NCBI RefSeq assembly: GCF_002869765.1
Contig: NZ_PNOR01000003.1
Span: 115,422 to 179,421, forward strand
Direction of reading: 5' to 3'
DNA from: Deinococcus planocerae
GTDB taxonomy: Bacteria; Deinococcota; Deinococci; Deinococcales; Deinococcaceae
Length of the DNA stretch: 64,000 nucleotides
Position numbers and translations under genes: made by a program. Within the stretch, counting starts at the first letter, position 1; every line of letters starts with the position of its first letter. The notes under the pieces were generated by a model. That model was not told where the DNA came from. It did not search any database and worked only from the letters and a program-made list of their open reading frames with translations. Positions 7,274-17,923 of this stretch are shown piece after piece.

Positions 7274-8509
7274 TCAGGCCCGCAGGTCGCCCGTCCCGAC
7301 GGTCTGGAGGTCGTCCACGTCGTCCTCGTCCTCGTCGGGGAGGGGGAGGTTGACGCGGAAGGTGGCGCCCCCGCCCGGCGTGTCGAGCACGTCGATGCTG
7401 CCGCCGTGCGCGTGGGTGACCTGCTGGGCGATGGTGAGCCCGAGCCCCGCCGAGCCCGCCTCCTTGCCGCGGTAGAACTTGTCGAAGATGCGCGGCTTGA
7501 TGTGGTCGGGGATGCCGGGCCCGTGGTCCACCACGCAGATCTCGACGTGGCCCCCCCGCACGTCCGCGTCGATCTGGACGAGGCCCGGGCTTCCGCAGAC
7601 CCGGATCGCGTTGCTCACGAGGTTCACGAAGACCTGCGTCAGGCGCCCGGGGTCGCCGATGATCTCCACGTCGGGGGCCTGGGCCTTGACCCCGTAGTCG
7701 CGCCCGACCTGCCGCACGAGGTTACCCACGTTGATGAAGTGCATCTCGATCCCCTGCACGAGTTCCCCGCGCGAGAGTTGCAGCAGGTCGTTCACCAGCC
7801 GGGTCATGTTCTCGGCGACCCGCTGGGCGTCCTGGAGGGTCTGACTGCCCCCGGCCTCACGCTCGGCGCGGCGGAGATATCCCAGCAGCGCGGTGAGCGG
7901 TGTGCGCAACTCGTGGCTCGTCTCCGCGAGGAAGGTCTTCTGGAGGTTGAGGGCCTCTTCCAGTTGCCGGGCTTGCACCTCCAGCCGCTGGCGCTGGGCC
8001 TCGGCGATCCGGCGCAGCCGCTCGACCTCCTCCAGCCGCGCCTGCAAGGAGAGGTTGAGTTCGCGGACCTCCTGCTCGGCCCGCTCTCTGCGCTCGCGGG
8101 CGTCGGCCTCGGCGATGGCGCGCTTCACGCTCGGGGCGAGGCGTTCGAGCCGCTGCTTGAGGATGTAGTCGGTGACCCCCTGCCGCAGGGTGTCCACCGC
8201 GACCTCTTCCCCCATCGCGCCCGTCACGATGATGAAGGGCAGGTGCGGATCGAAGGCGTGCGTGGCGTGGAAGGCCGAGAGGCCGTCGTAACTCGGCAGG
8301 GCGTAGTCGCTGAGCACGAGGTGCGGGCGGTGACCGCGCAGCGCCTCCAAGAAGCCCGGCTCGTCCTCGGCGCGCTCGACCTCCACCGGCCAGGGGAGGT
8401 CGCCCTCCAGGTGCAAGATCACAAGTTCGTGGTCGAGTTCGTTGTCTTCCAGGTGCAGGATTCTCAGCGGCTGGCCGGGGGTGGGCAGCGAGCGGTCGGG
8501 CGCCGTCAT
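7274..8509 (-). CDS. Response-regulator/histidine-kinase hybrid (REC-HisKA-HATPase)
   Basis: A 411-residue cytosolic hybrid. An N-terminal receiver domain (about residues 15-135) has the acidic pocket LEDNE, the phospho-acceptor in LVLSDYALPSYDG, IIVTGA and the late lysine in YILKQ. A coiled coil (140-205) leads to a HisKA domain with SHELRTPLTALLGY (phospho-histidine near residue 215). The ATPase domain has an N-box (NLVSNAIRV), DHGPGIP and GLGLTIAQQ. There is no membrane segment. Its ATG overlaps the stop of the upstream CHASE kinase by 4 nt (ATGA), so the two are made together. The likely phosphate route is from the sensor kinase to this receiver, which then gates its own kinase; that is inference. 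Confidence 0.88.
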   Translation of the reverse strand: MTAPDRSLPTPGQPLRILHLEDNELDHELVILHLEGDLPWPVEVERAEDEPGFLEALRGHRPHLVLSDYALPSYDGLSAFHATHAFDPHLPFIIVTGAMGEEVAVDTLRQGVTDYILKQRLERLAPSVKRAIAEADARERRERAEQEVRELNLSLQARLEEVERLRRIAEAQRQRLEVQARQLEEALNLQKTFLAETSHELRTPLTALLGYLRRAEREAGGSQTLQDAQRVAENMTRLVNDLLQLSRGELVQGIEMHFINVGNLVRQVGRDYGVKAQAPDVEIIGDPGRLTQVFVNLVSNAIRVCGSPGLVQIDADVRGGHVEICVVDHGPGIPDHIKPRIFDKFYRGKEAGSAGLGLTIAQQVTHAHGGSIDVLDTPGGGATFRVNLPLPDEDEDDVDDLQTVGTGDLRA

Positions 8510-11500
8510 GGGGTGCGCTCCAGTTCGGGCGCCGGGGCGGGGGCCTCCAGCGGGAGGGTGACGTGGAAGGCCGCGCCCTCGCCGGGCTGCCCTTCGGCGC
8601 GGACCCGGCCCCCGTGGCGGGTGACGATGCGGCGGACGTTGGCGAGGCCGATGCCGGTCCCCTCGAACTCCTCGGCGCGGTGCAGGCGTTGGAACACGCC
8701 GAACAGTTTATCCGTGTAGCGGGGGTCGAAGCCCACCCCGTTGTCCCGCACCGTCACGGTGAGTTCGCGGCCCTGCACCTCGCTCGACACCTCGACCAAC
8801 GCCCGCTCGCGGGTGCGGGTGTACTTCAGCGCGTTGCCGAGCAGGTTGGAAAAGACCTGCGCGAGCAGCGCCCCGTCCCCCTGCACGGTGGGCAGCGGCG
8901 CGAAGCGGGCCGAGACCTCGCGCCCCGAGCGGTCGGGCTCCAGCCCCGCCCAGACCTCGGCGAGGACCGCATTCAGGTCCACGGGTCCCCGGCGCAGCTC
9001 CTGGCGCCCCATGCGCGAGAAGGCGAGCAGGTCGTCGATCAGGCGGCTCATCCGCGCCGCCGCGTCGGTGATCACGCCGAGGTAGCGCTCCCCCTTGGGC
9101 GAGAGGCCTTCTCCCACCTCCTTGCGCAGCAGGTCCCCGAAGCCCACGATGTGCCGCAGCGGCGTGCGCAGGTCGTGCGAGACCGAGTAGGAAAAGGCCT
9201 CCAGCTCGCGGTTGGCCTCCTGAAGTTCCAGGGTCCGCTGCCGCACCCGCTCCTCCAGCGAGAGGTTGAGGGCTTCCAGGTCGGCGCGGGCGGCCTCCGC
9301 CTGGGCGCGCAGGGCGTCGTTGTCGAGGGCGGTGGCAAAGCGTTTGGCGAGCTCTAAGGCGAGGTCGTGGTCGCGGTCGAGGGGTTCTTGCCGGAAGGTC
9401 AGCCCCAGCACCCCGCGCACCGAGCCGTCGCGCCCGATCAGGGGGTAGAGCCCGGCCCCGCTCGCGCCGACGTCGTGGAGGAGGGGGTGCGAGCGCAGCA
9501 GGCGCTCCTCGCCGTCCTGCGCCGCCTCCGCGATCAATTCGCCCAGGGCCTCCTGCACCTCGGGCCGGGTCCACGCCTGCCCCACCCGCGAGGTGGCGAG
9601 GGTGCGGCCCCCCGGCGGCGAGCCCCACAGCGCCGCGCTCTCGGCGAGTTGCAGGGTGATGCGGTCGAGCGCCGCGCGGTAGTGCTCGGACCTCGCCCCC
9701 AGCGGGTCCTCCGCCCGCGCCGAGAGCCGCTCGGACACGTCGGCGAGGAGCCGGGCGGCGGCTTCCGCGTGCACCTGGTCGTCCACGTCGGTGCTCGTGC
9801 CCACCCACTCGATGATCCCGCCGCCCGCGTCCCGCACCGGGAGGCCGCGGGTGACGAAGGTGCGGTAGCGGCCCTCCTGGCCCAGCAGGCGGTGCTCGGC
9901 CTCGAAGGGGCGCCCGGCGCGCACCGCCGCCCCCCAGCGGGCCTGGTACTCGGCGCGGTCTCCCGGGTGCAGCAGGGTCAGGAAGCCGTCTCCCGCGCGC
10001 GCCGGGCCCACGTACTCCGCCCAGCGGCGGTTGAAGTAGGTGGGTTGTCCCGCGGGGTCGGTGAGCCACACGATCTGCGGCAGCCCCTCGAGCACCCCGC
10101 GCGAGCGTTCCTCGTTGCGCTGGGCGAGCCGCTCGGCGCTCACCCGGTCGTGGATGTCGGTCGCCGAGGCCACCCACTCGGTGACCTCGCCCTGGCGGCC
10201 CCGCACCGGGGAGACCCGCAGCACGAACCAGCGGTGGGTGCCCGCGAGTGCGAGCCGCACCTCCGCCTGGGTGCGCGTCTCGCCCCCCTGCGCCTCCTCC
10301 CACAGCCGGGCGTAGGCGGGGCGGTCTTCCGGGGGCACGCGCGCGCGCACGGGGTCACCCCCCAGCCGCTCGCGGTGCTGGGCGTTGACGTAGGTCGTCT
10401 CTCCGCGCGGGTCGCTCACCCACAGGATGTGGGGAATGGCGTCGAGCACCCCCCGGTAGCGCCGCTCCCCGGCCTGGAGGGCCCGCTCGGCCTCCAGGCG
10501 CTCGGTCACGTCGCGCACGACCTCCAGGAGGCCGAGCACCTCGCCCCCCGGGCCGACGACCTCGCTGCGCCCGGTCTCGCCGGAAAAGACGCTCCCGTCC
10601 GAGCGGCGGTAGGGGGTGGTGACCCCGTGGAAGGTGCGCCGCTCCTCCAGCCGGGGGTCGAGGTGCAGCCGGGCGAGGGGTTCTCCCGCCAGATCGTCCG
10701 GCACGTACCCGAACTGCCGCGCGAGGGCCGGGTTGACGAGCCGGATACGTCCCCCGGAGTCGGTGAAGGCCGCCGCGTCCTGCATCGCCTGGAAGATCGC
10801 CTCGAACTCGGCGCGCGACCGCTCCAGCCGCTCCTGCGACTGGGCGAGGCGTCGGCTCGCCACCTCCGCGCGCTCGCGGGCGTGCACCTGCGCCTGGGTG
10901 AGGAGAAAGGCCAGCCCCGCCACGAGGAGCCCCGCGACGAGCACCCCCACGGGCACGCCCGACGCCGCGTCCCGCCCGAAGCTGAAGGGCGCGGCGAAGC
11001 GCAGCTCCCAGGTCGCGCCCGCCACCTCCAGCCGCGAGACGTCGCGGAAGCCGACCGGCCCCGCCAGGGTGGGGGGCAGGCCGCGCAGGGGCGTGCCGTC
11101 GAGCAGCGGGCGCACGCTCAGGGCGCCCGCCTCGCCCGGGGGGATCACCCCCTGGAGAAACTCGTCGGTGCGGACGGCGAGGTACACGAAGCCGCGCAGG
11201 TCGCTGCCCTGCTCGACCGGCAGCAGCAGCAGCAGCCCCGGCAGGGGCCGCCCCGAGGCGTCGGTCTGCACCAGGTCGAGGGGCCGGGTGGTCTGCACCG
11301 CGCCCCGCTCGCGTGCCCGCAAGATCGCCGCGCGGCGCCGGGGCTCGGTCATCATGTCGAAGCCAAGCGCCCGGCGGTTGGTGGCGTTCAGGGGCGAGAT
11401 CAGCGCGATGGGGGTCGACACGTCCCCGCTCTGGTTCACCGTCCAGCGGACGAAGCCCACCGCCTGCACCCCCGGGTAGCGGCCCCCCAGCCCCAGGGTG

Positions 11501-11775
11501 CCCACGTACGCCCCGAACTGCGCCGGGCTGGGTCCATCCGGGCCCTCCACCAGCCAGAACGACCGCGTGGCGCGCAGCAAGTTCTCGTAGTCGCTCAGGC
11601 GGTCGCGCAGCCCGAAGGTGTACGCCCCCGCCTCACGCTCGAAGCGCGCCTGCTGCTGGTCGAGCACGAAGCGGTTGAGCAGCGCCGACGCCGCCACCGT
11701 GAGCAGCAGCACGAGCACGAGCACCGCGAGCGGAATGCTGCGCTGGCGCGGCAGCCCCCCGAGGAGCCGCGTCAA
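8506..11775 (-). CDS. Membrane sensor histidine kinase (CHASE-PAS-PAS-PAS-GAF-HisKA-HATPase)
   Basis: A 1089-residue transmembrane kinase. Domains in order: membrane segment (about residues 14-34), extracytoplasmic CHASE-like region (40-270), second membrane segment (about 280-300, VGVLVAGLLVAGLAFLL), three PAS domains (roughly 325-440, 445-560, 565-690), a GAF-like domain (700-840), a coiled coil, HisKA with SVSHDLRTPLRHIVGF (near residue 890), and an ATPase domain with NLLGNALKYT, DNGVGFDP and GTGIGLANV. The start is TTG 11775, overlapping the aroE stop as TTGA; the longer ORF only adds aroE shadow. CHASE domains usually sense small extracellular molecules. The ligand cannot be told from sequence. 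Confidence 0.9.
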   Translation of the reverse strand: MTRLLGGLPRQRSIPLAVLVLVLLLTVAASALLNRFVLDQQQARFEREAGAYTFGLRDRLSDYENLLRATRSFWLVEGPDGPSPAQFGAYVGTLGLGGRYPGVQAVGFVRWTVNQSGDVSTPIALISPLNATNRRALGFDMMTEPRRRAAILRARERGAVQTTRPLDLVQTDASGRPLPGLLLLLPVEQGSDLRGFVYLAVRTDEFLQGVIPPGEAGALSVRPLLDGTPLRGLPPTLAGPVGFRDVSRLEVAGATWELRFAAPFSFGRDAASGVPVGVLVAGLLVAGLAFLLTQAQVHARERAEVASRRLAQSQERLERSRAEFEAIFQAMQDAAAFTDSGGRIRLVNPALARQFGYVPDDLAGEPLARLHLDPRLEERRTFHGVTTPYRRSDGSVFSGETGRSEVVGPGGEVLGLLEVVRDVTERLEAERALQAGERRYRGVLDAIPHILWVSDPRGETTYVNAQHRERLGGDPVRARVPPEDRPAYARLWEEAQGGETRTQAEVRLALAGTHRWFVLRVSPVRGRQGEVTEWVASATDIHDRVSAERLAQRNEERSRGVLEGLPQIVWLTDPAGQPTYFNRRWAEYVGPARAGDGFLTLLHPGDRAEYQARWGAAVRAGRPFEAEHRLLGQEGRYRTFVTRGLPVRDAGGGIIEWVGTSTDVDDQVHAEAAARLLADVSERLSARAEDPLGARSEHYRAALDRITLQLAESAALWGSPPGGRTLATSRVGQAWTRPEVQEALGELIAEAAQDGEERLLRSHPLLHDVGASGAGLYPLIGRDGSVRGVLGLTFRQEPLDRDHDLALELAKRFATALDNDALRAQAEAARADLEALNLSLEERVRQRTLELQEANRELEAFSYSVSHDLRTPLRHIVGFGDLLRKEVGEGLSPKGERYLGVITDAAARMSRLIDDLLAFSRMGRQELRRGPVDLNAVLAEVWAGLEPDRSGREVSARFAPLPTVQGDGALLAQVFSNLLGNALKYTRTRERALVEVSSEVQGRELTVTVRDNGVGFDPRYTDKLFGVFQRLHRAEEFEGTGIGLANVRRIVTRHGGRVRAEGQPGEGAAFHVTLPLEAPAPAPELERTP

Positions 11776-12590
11776 CGCGCGACCTCCAGCGCCCCCAGGA
11801 AGACGGAGGCTGAGACGTCCGCCCCCGTCCACGCCAGGAAGGCCAGCCGCGCCTGGTGGGCGAGCATGGACAGGCCATTTTCGGCCCGCACCCCGGCGGC
11901 GCGGGCCTCGCGCAGCAGGCGGGTCTCGCGCGGCTTGTACACCATGTCGTAGACGAGGGCCCCCGGGGCGAGGGAGGTGAAGTCGAAGCCCGGGAGCGGC
12001 GTCTCGTCGGGAGCATCGAGCCCGGCGCTGGAGGCATTGACGAGGAGGGAGACCTCCCCCCACAGCACTTCCTCGCGGAACTGGGCGAGGCCCCCCAACT
12101 CGGCGGCGAGCGTCTGGGCCTTCTCGAACGTCCGGTTCACCACCCGCACGTTGTCCCCGCGCAACCGCAGCGCCCAGACGGCGGCCCGCGCCGCCCCGCC
12201 TGCCCCGAGGACCACGACGACGCCCCCTGAAGGCGCTCCCGCTGCCTCCAGCGCCGCGCCCAACCCCGGCGCGTCCGTGTTCTCCCCGACGAGCCGCCCC
12301 TCCCGGTTGACCACCGTGTTCACGGCCCCGACCATTCGCGCCGCCCCCGACAGGTCGTCCAGAAACGGCAGCGCCGTCTCCTTGTGCGGGAGGCTGAGGT
12401 TCGCTCCCAGAACGCCGGGTTCACGCAGCCGCTCCAGCGCCTCCCCGAGTTCCCCGGCGGGCACCCGCAGCGCCGTGTACTCGCCCCTCAGCCCTGCGTG
12501 CCGGAAGGCGGCGCGGTGCATGGCGGGTGATAAGGAATGCGCCGCCGGGTCGGCGTACAAGAAGGCGCGCAGGACGTCGGGGGAACTCAC
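11772..12590 (-). CDS. aroE: Shikimate dehydrogenase
   Basis: A 272-residue NADP-dependent shikimate dehydrogenase reducing 3-dehydroshikimate in the aromatic amino-acid pathway. The N-terminal substrate domain has HSLSPAMHRAAF and NLSLPHKE, whose lysine is catalytic, and GAVNTVV. The nucleotide domain has GENTDAPG, VLGAGGAARAA and VVNRTFEKA, the NRT pattern that selects NADP. The length is normal. The GTG start lies 7 nt behind a TAGACT box. The sensor-kinase gene begins inside its stop codon, an unexpected pairing of a biosynthetic and a signalling gene. Confidence 0.95.
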   Translation of the reverse strand: MSSPDVLRAFLYADPAAHSLSPAMHRAAFRHAGLRGEYTALRVPAGELGEALERLREPGVLGANLSLPHKETALPFLDDLSGAARMVGAVNTVVNREGRLVGENTDAPGLGAALEAAGAPSGGVVVVLGAGGAARAAVWALRLRGDNVRVVNRTFEKAQTLAAELGGLAQFREEVLWGEVSLLVNASSAGLDAPDETPLPGFDFTSLAPGALVYDMVYKPRETRLLREARAAGVRAENGLSMLAHQARLAFLAWTGADVSASVFLGALEVAR

Positions 12591-12597
12591 GCCCGGT

Positions 12598-12603
12598 AGT
12601 CTA
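12598..12603 (-). promoter_or_regulatory. -10 box TAGACT, leaderless start of aroE
   Basis: Minus-strand TAGACT ends 7 nt before the GTG at 12590. It would drive aroE and the two kinase genes. Confidence 0.55.
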
Positions 12604-12748
12604 GCGCCCGGTTTCTGAGCCCGGCGAGGCGGGAAGGGGGCAGGTTGAGCTTTCGCTCAGGTCGCGGGTGGATTGTGGGTCGCCACACGTCAGCCTCTGC
12701 CCGGGCGCCGGACAATGCGGGCGTCCGAAATGATCCCACGTTTCCCGA

Positions 12749-12776
12749 CTCCCCCCGACGAAGACGCTGGGGGGAG
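12749..12776 (+). promoter_or_regulatory. Hairpin in the phoH leader
   Basis: Perfect 8-bp stem (CTCCCCCC at 12749-12756, GGGGGGAG at 12769-12776) with a 12-nt loop, about 40 nt before the phoH start. The same stem sequence appears in the leader near 19838-19868. There is no U-run, so it is more likely a leader structure than a terminator. Confidence 0.4.
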
Positions 12777-12814
12777 AGTGCGCTTTGCCGCACGCCACAA
12801 AGACAGGAGCCACG

Positions 12815-13888
<1,074 letters not shown>

Positions 13889-13902
13889 GGGTGGACGCGG
13901 GG

Positions 13903-13940
13903 GGGGGGTGGGCGCTTCCGGGAAGGGGTGCCCGCCCCCC
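13903..13940. terminator. Bidirectional hairpin between phoH and the usher-like gene
   Basis: Inverted repeat with an 11-bp stem (GGGGGGTGGGC at 13903-13913 against GCCCGCCCCCC at 13930-13940, one G-U pair) lying between the convergent stops. There is no clear U-tract, as is common in very GC-rich genomes. Confidence 0.5.
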
Positions 13941-13955
13941 CGCCCTGTGTGGGCC

Positions 13956-16541
13956 CTACTTCGGCGCGGGCTCCGGTGACGGGGTGAGGCTGCCGCCGTC
14001 CTGAACGCTGACCCTCCGGGAGCGCGGGACGAGGGAAAGGGTCGTGGTTACGCGCTCACCGCTGGCGAGGGTCAGGGCGGCGGCCCCCGGTGGGGCGTAC
14101 CCCCCGAGGCGCGGGGCGTCCCGGCCCAGCGGCCCGTCGGCGAGGCCGAGCGTCCAGCCCCCGGGGGCGAGGCCCGGAAAGGCGAAGTCTCCGCGCTCGT
14201 CCGTCAGCGTGCGCAAGACCTCGCCGCCCTCGCCGCGCAGTTCGAGCAGGAGGCCGCCCGTGAGGTTCGACCCGGCGGAGGCGCCGAAGCGCGGGCCCCC
14301 GCCCTCTACGCGCACGCGGCCCACCACCGCGGCGGGGCGCACGAGGCGCAGGTCGCGGGTGGACGCGGCGGCGGCCCTCACCTCCACCCGGGCGGGCAGG
14401 GCGGGCAGGGCGATCCGCGCCGTCCCCAGCCCGGCGGCGTCGGCGGTGAGGTAGTGGGCGCCCGGCGGCACGGCGGCGAAGGTGTACAGGCCCCGCTCGT
14501 CGGTGCGGGTGGCGAGCGCGCCGAGCCGCAGCAGCAGCCCCGCGACGGGGGCGCCCGCCTCGTCGGTCACCCGGCCCGAGAGCGAACCCACGTCGCGCCG
14601 CGCGGCTAGGGGCACCTCCAGCGGCCAGCTCACGCCGAGCTTGAAGGTGGTCGCGGGTGCCTCACCCCCCCCGAGCCGCACCCCGGCGGCGCCGCTCAGC
14701 CGCCCGCCCCCCGGCCAGACGCGGGCCGCGCTCGCCTGGAGGTGCCACACCCCGCCCCGGGCGTCGTCCGTGTCCACGCCCAGCCCCAGGGTCGTCACGC
14801 CCTGCCAGGTGGCCTCCCAGGCCAGGCCGCCGCCCAGGGTGCCCGCCCGCGCCCCGAAGTCGTAGGTCGCGTGGGCGGCGGCCTGGAAGGTGCCCACCTC
14901 CGTCGGCAGGGCGACGGTCCCCGCGTACCCCAGCCGGGCGCCGGGGTCGGCGTCGAGGACGAGTTCGTGGGTGGTGTGCAGGGGCGAGAACGTCTCGGCG
15001 AGGAGCTGGGCGCGGTGCCGTCTGGGGTCGTCCTCCCCGGGGGCGCTGCGGTAGGCGTAGTTCAGCGAGGCGTACCCCCACTCCCCGCCGTGGCCGAGCG
15101 AGGCGCCGAGTTCCGCCTCGGGGGCCGTCTCCTTCAGGCTCCGGCCCACGGCGGCGCGCACCCCCAGGGTGACGGCGGGCCCCGCCCACGACCCGCCCGC
15201 GCTCAGCCGCCACGCGTCCGCGTCTCCCTGCACCTCGCGCCCGAAGGCGAGGAGCGCCTGCGCCCCGCGCACCCCGAAGGCGGCGCTCGCCCCCGCCCGC
15301 CACCCGCCCGGGAAGCTGCCCCGCGCGTCCGCCGCCGCCTGCCACCACCAGCGGCGCTCCAGGGTGCCCGCCGCCGTGACCTCACCCGGGGCCCCCTGCG
15401 CCCCCGCGTGTCCGGCCCAGCGCAAGACGTCCCCCTCGCGCCGCAGGTCGAGCGCCAGGGCCGCGCCGGGGACGGGCGTCCACCCCACCCCCACCCCGAA
15501 GGCGAGGGGCCCCGGGGCCGCCTCCGTCTCACGGTCCGCCCGGTAGACCTCGCCCTCGGCGGCCCAACCGCCCCGGCGGTACAGAACGCGCACTCCGGGC
15601 GCCGGGGCGTCCTCCCCGGGCGGGGTCTGCCCGTACCACTGCCGTCCCGCCGAGAGGGTCAGGGGGCCGCGTTCCAGCGAGACGAGGGGGCTGACGCTCC
15701 CCAGGTCGAGGGTCACCCGCTCGCCCCCCGGCAGGCGCGTCTGCCCGGCGACCCGCCAGGAGACGCCGAGCCCGTCCGCCTCCGCGCTCAGGGTGAGCGG
15801 CAGGGTGACGTGGGTGGCGGAGAGGGGCACCCGCCCGGGCAGCACCTCCGTCGCCCCGCTCGCGCCCGCGTCCGAGCGCCCGCGCGCGAGAAGCTGCGTG
15901 TATACCGTCTGCGACGCGGCGAGGTCCGGCGGCACGAGGACCCGCACCGCGACCTCGGCCCGCTCCCCGGGACCGAGTGAGGCGCGGCCCGGCGTCACCT
16001 CCACGGGCAGGGCGCCGCTGTTCGTGGCCGTGAAGGTGACCTCCTGCGCGACGTTCCCGGTGTTCACCACCGTGAAGCGCGCGGTGTAGGGCTCGCCCAC
16101 GACCACGGAGGGCGAGTCCGCCACCGCCGCGCTCAGCCGGGGCTGGGGGGCGACGTTCACCGGGGCCCGGGTGACGCGGCCCTCCCCGTCCGCGAGCGTG
16201 ACCACGTACTCGCCCGCCCCCGCCCGCTCGTCGGGGAGGAGGACGACGAGTCCCCCGCCCTCCTCCCCGGGCGCGAGGGTCAGTGGCCCCGGCGGCAACA
16301 GCAGCCGCCACCCGGCGGGCAGGGTGACCTGCGGCGTGAACTCCCCGCGCCCCGAGCCCACGTTGCGCACCCGGTAGCCCAGGGTGATCGTCTTGCGCGC
16401 CGGGTCCTGCACCGCCGCGCGGGGGTAAATCTCGAAGGGCGCGGCCCCCCCTCCCCCCAGGCAGGCGAGCCCGAGCGCGAGCAGCCACCACGCGGTCGGC
16501 GCGGCGGGCCCCCTGCGCCCCCTGCCCCGCCCCGTCCTCAA
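13956..16541 (-). CDS. Usher-like outer-membrane protein with Ig-like and regulatory-like domains
   Basis: An 861-residue exported protein. It starts at a TTG behind GGAGG-type sequence, then a signal peptide ([17 protein letters not shown], about residues 18-34). Residues 36-130 and 135-215 look like Ig/NEW3-type beta sandwiches ([19 protein letters not shown]). Residues 235-640 are a long run of alternating, aromatic-ended strands such as [12 protein letters not shown], typical of an outer-membrane beta barrel. Residues 655-720 resemble a carboxypeptidase-regulatory-like repeat ([17 protein letters not shown]), and 740-830 form a second. The order N-domain, barrel, two small C-terminal domains mirrors fimbrial ushers, although I see no direct usher sequence match. 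It is the last gene after a chaperone-like gene and three small secreted proteins, so a secretion pore for them is a reasonable inference. Confidence 0.6.
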   Translation of the reverse strand: MRTGRGRGRRGPAAPTAWWLLALGLACLGGGGAAPFEIYPRAAVQDPARKTITLGYRVRNVGSGRGEFTPQVTLPAGWRLLLPPGPLTLAPGEEGGGLVVLLPDERAGAGEYVVTLADGEGRVTRAPVNVAPQPRLSAAVADSPSVVVGEPYTARFTVVNTGNVAQEVTFTATNSGALPVEVTPGRASLGPGERAEVAVRVLVPPDLAASQTVYTQLLARGRSDAGASGATEVLPGRVPLSATHVTLPLTLSAEADGLGVSWRVAGQTRLPGGERVTLDLGSVSPLVSLERGPLTLSAGRQWYGQTPPGEDAPAPGVRVLYRRGGWAAEGEVYRADRETEAAPGPLAFGVGVGWTPVPGAALALDLRREGDVLRWAGHAGAQGAPGEVTAAGTLERRWWWQAAADARGSFPGGWRAGASAAFGVRGAQALLAFGREVQGDADAWRLSAGGSWAGPAVTLGVRAAVGRSLKETAPEAELGASLGHGGEWGYASLNYAYRSAPGEDDPRRHRAQLLAETFSPLHTTHELVLDADPGARLGYAGTVALPTEVGTFQAAAHATYDFGARAGTLGGGLAWEATWQGVTTLGLGVDTDDARGGVWHLQASAARVWPGGGRLSGAAGVRLGGGEAPATTFKLGVSWPLEVPLAARRDVGSLSGRVTDEAGAPVAGLLLRLGALATRTDERGLYTFAAVPPGAHYLTADAAGLGTARIALPALPARVEVRAAAASTRDLRLVRPAAVVGRVRVEGGGPRFGASAGSNLTGGLLLELRGEGGEVLRTLTDERGDFAFPGLAPGGWTLGLADGPLGRDAPRLGGYAPPGAAALTLASGERVTTTLSLVPRSRRVSVQDGGSLTPSPEPAPK

Positions 16542-16572
16542 GCCGCCCTCCTCACCCTGGCTCCTCCCCGCG

Positions 16573-17376
16573 TTACTTGGGAACGTCGAAGTTGTAGCGC
16601 ACCGCGAACACGTCCTGGCCGCCCCCGTCCGCCATCACGACGACCTGGTAGCGTCCGGCGGGCAGGGTGGGGAAGGCGAAGCGCTGGCGGGTGCTCGTGC
16701 CGGGGTAGAGCCGGGTGTCGGTCCCGTCCACGCGCCCCAGCAGGGCGCCCGCCTCGTCGTAGACCTCTGCGTACACCTTGGGCCGCACCGCGCGCTCGCC
16801 GTCGTTGGCGAGGTTGACCGCCAGCCCGAAGCGCCCGTCGTCGCCCCGGCGCAAGTCGGGCTGCCCGAAGGCCACCGCCGCGCGGCCCCCGCTCCCCAGC
16901 TCGGTGATGAGCTGCACCCCGTAGCGCACGACCTGGCGGATGCTCAGCCCGGCCTGGGGCTTCGCTCCCGCCAGGGGGTCGTCCTCCTCGAGCGGCTCGA
17001 CCATCAGGACGCTCCAGTAGCTGCCCGGCAGGGGCAGGGTGCCCGGCACCTTGATCGTGTAGGGCACCTCGAGCTGTCCTCCCGGCGGCACGGTCACGAC
17101 CTCGCCCGGCAGGCTCACCCAGCCCGCGTTCGAGCGCGGCAGGCCCCCCGGCGTGCCGAACTTCACCTCGCCGCCCGCCTGGAAGAAGTAGTCGGTGAGG
17201 TAGAGCCGCGCCTTCGCGGGAACCGTGTCCTCGTTGCCGAGGATCAGCTTGCCCTGCACGGTCTGGCCGGGGGCGATGACGTAGGACTCGGAGAGCGAAC
17301 TTTGCACGTTCACCCGCGCCCCGGCGGCGGGGGCGAGGGCGAGCAGGGCGGTGAGGCAGGAGAGCAGCAGGCGCAT
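16573..17376 (-). CDS. Periplasmic chaperone-like beta-sandwich protein
   Basis: A 267-residue exported protein with signal peptide LLLSCLTALLALAPAAGA. The mature part starts with alternating strands and an APGQTVQGKLILGNEDTVPAKARLYLTDY region (positions about 40-70), reminiscent of PapD-like chaperones and of the DUF916 domain that pairs with small wall-bound proteins. The C-terminal half contains LAVNLANDGERAVRPKVYAEVYDEAGALLGRVDGT-type Ig-like strands. A clear ribosome-binding site (GGAGGACC) precedes ATG 17376. It lies between the small secreted proteins and the usher-like gene, where a subunit chaperone would be expected. There are no catalytic motifs. The chaperone role is inferred from fold pattern and context only. 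Confidence 0.55.
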   Translation of the reverse strand: MRLLLSCLTALLALAPAAGARVNVQSSLSESYVIAPGQTVQGKLILGNEDTVPAKARLYLTDYFFQAGGEVKFGTPGGLPRSNAGWVSLPGEVVTVPPGGQLEVPYTIKVPGTLPLPGSYWSVLMVEPLEEDDPLAGAKPQAGLSIRQVVRYGVQLITELGSGGRAAVAFGQPDLRRGDDGRFGLAVNLANDGERAVRPKVYAEVYDEAGALLGRVDGTDTRLYPGTSTRQRFAFPTLPAGRYQVVVMADGGGQDVFAVRYNFDVPK

Positions 17377-17399
17377 GGGCAGGGGTCCTCCGGGAGGGG

Positions 17400-17921
17400 T
17401 CAGGGGGCCGTGATCGTGTACGTGACGGCGGTGGTGTAGACGCCCGGCGCGGTCGCCAGGGGGTTGGGCAGCCCCGTGAAGTCGAGGCGGTAGCGCCGCG
17501 TCGCGCGCACCGGCCCGCCGACGATGAGCGTGTTCAGGCTCGCCCCGGCGGGCACGGCGCTGTAGGTCGCCCAGGGACCCAGGGCGGGCGGGGGCGTCTT
17601 GCAGCCCGCGTCGGGGGCCAGCCCCTCGGCACGCACCAGCAGCGTGAGCCCGGGGGGCCAGTTCAGGTTGCTGCGCGAGACGCTGACCGCGTAGGTCGTC
17701 GAGCCGCACCGGCCCGGGTCAAGGAGCACGTCGAAGGTGCCGCCGTCGAGCACCGTGAGCTGAGCCCCCGCCTGCACGGTCGAGGAGGTGACCGTGAAGG
17801 GCGTGGGGGCAGAGAGCAGCGTCACGCTGGGGGGGGCGGCGAGGGCCGTGCCCAGCAGCAGGGGAGCCGCCCCGGCGAGGAGACGGCGGGGCAAGGAGCG
17901 GAGGGACGGCTTGCGGGGCAC
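17400..17921 (-). CDS. Small secreted beta-rich protein C (possible surface-fibre subunit)
   Basis: A 173-residue exported protein with basic N-terminus and hydrophobic signal (LLAGAAPLLLGTALAAPP). Two cysteines (GRCGSTTY, DAGCKTP) could form a disulfide. The C-terminal RYRLDFTGLPNPLATAPGVY then AVTYTITAP resembles the terminal donor-strand-like ends of spore-coat-U and WxL-type subunits. Its GTG start lies 2 nt past the stop of gene B, suggesting coupling. No homology can be assigned with confidence. Position between genes B and the chaperone-like gene suggests a minor or tip subunit, which is inference. Confidence 0.55.
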   Translation of the reverse strand: MPRKPSLRSLPRRLLAGAAPLLLGTALAAPPSVTLLSAPTPFTVTSSTVQAGAQLTVLDGGTFDVLLDPGRCGSTTYAVSVSRSNLNWPPGLTLLVRAEGLAPDAGCKTPPPALGPWATYSAVPAGASLNTLIVGGPVRATRRYRLDFTGLPNPLATAPGVYTTAVTYTITAP

Positions 17922-17923
17922 GG

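Noticed and set aside
9367..11952. 861-codon open frame antisense to the CHASE kinase
   Set aside because: The kinase frame on the other strand has continuous domains and motifs; the antisense frame has none.
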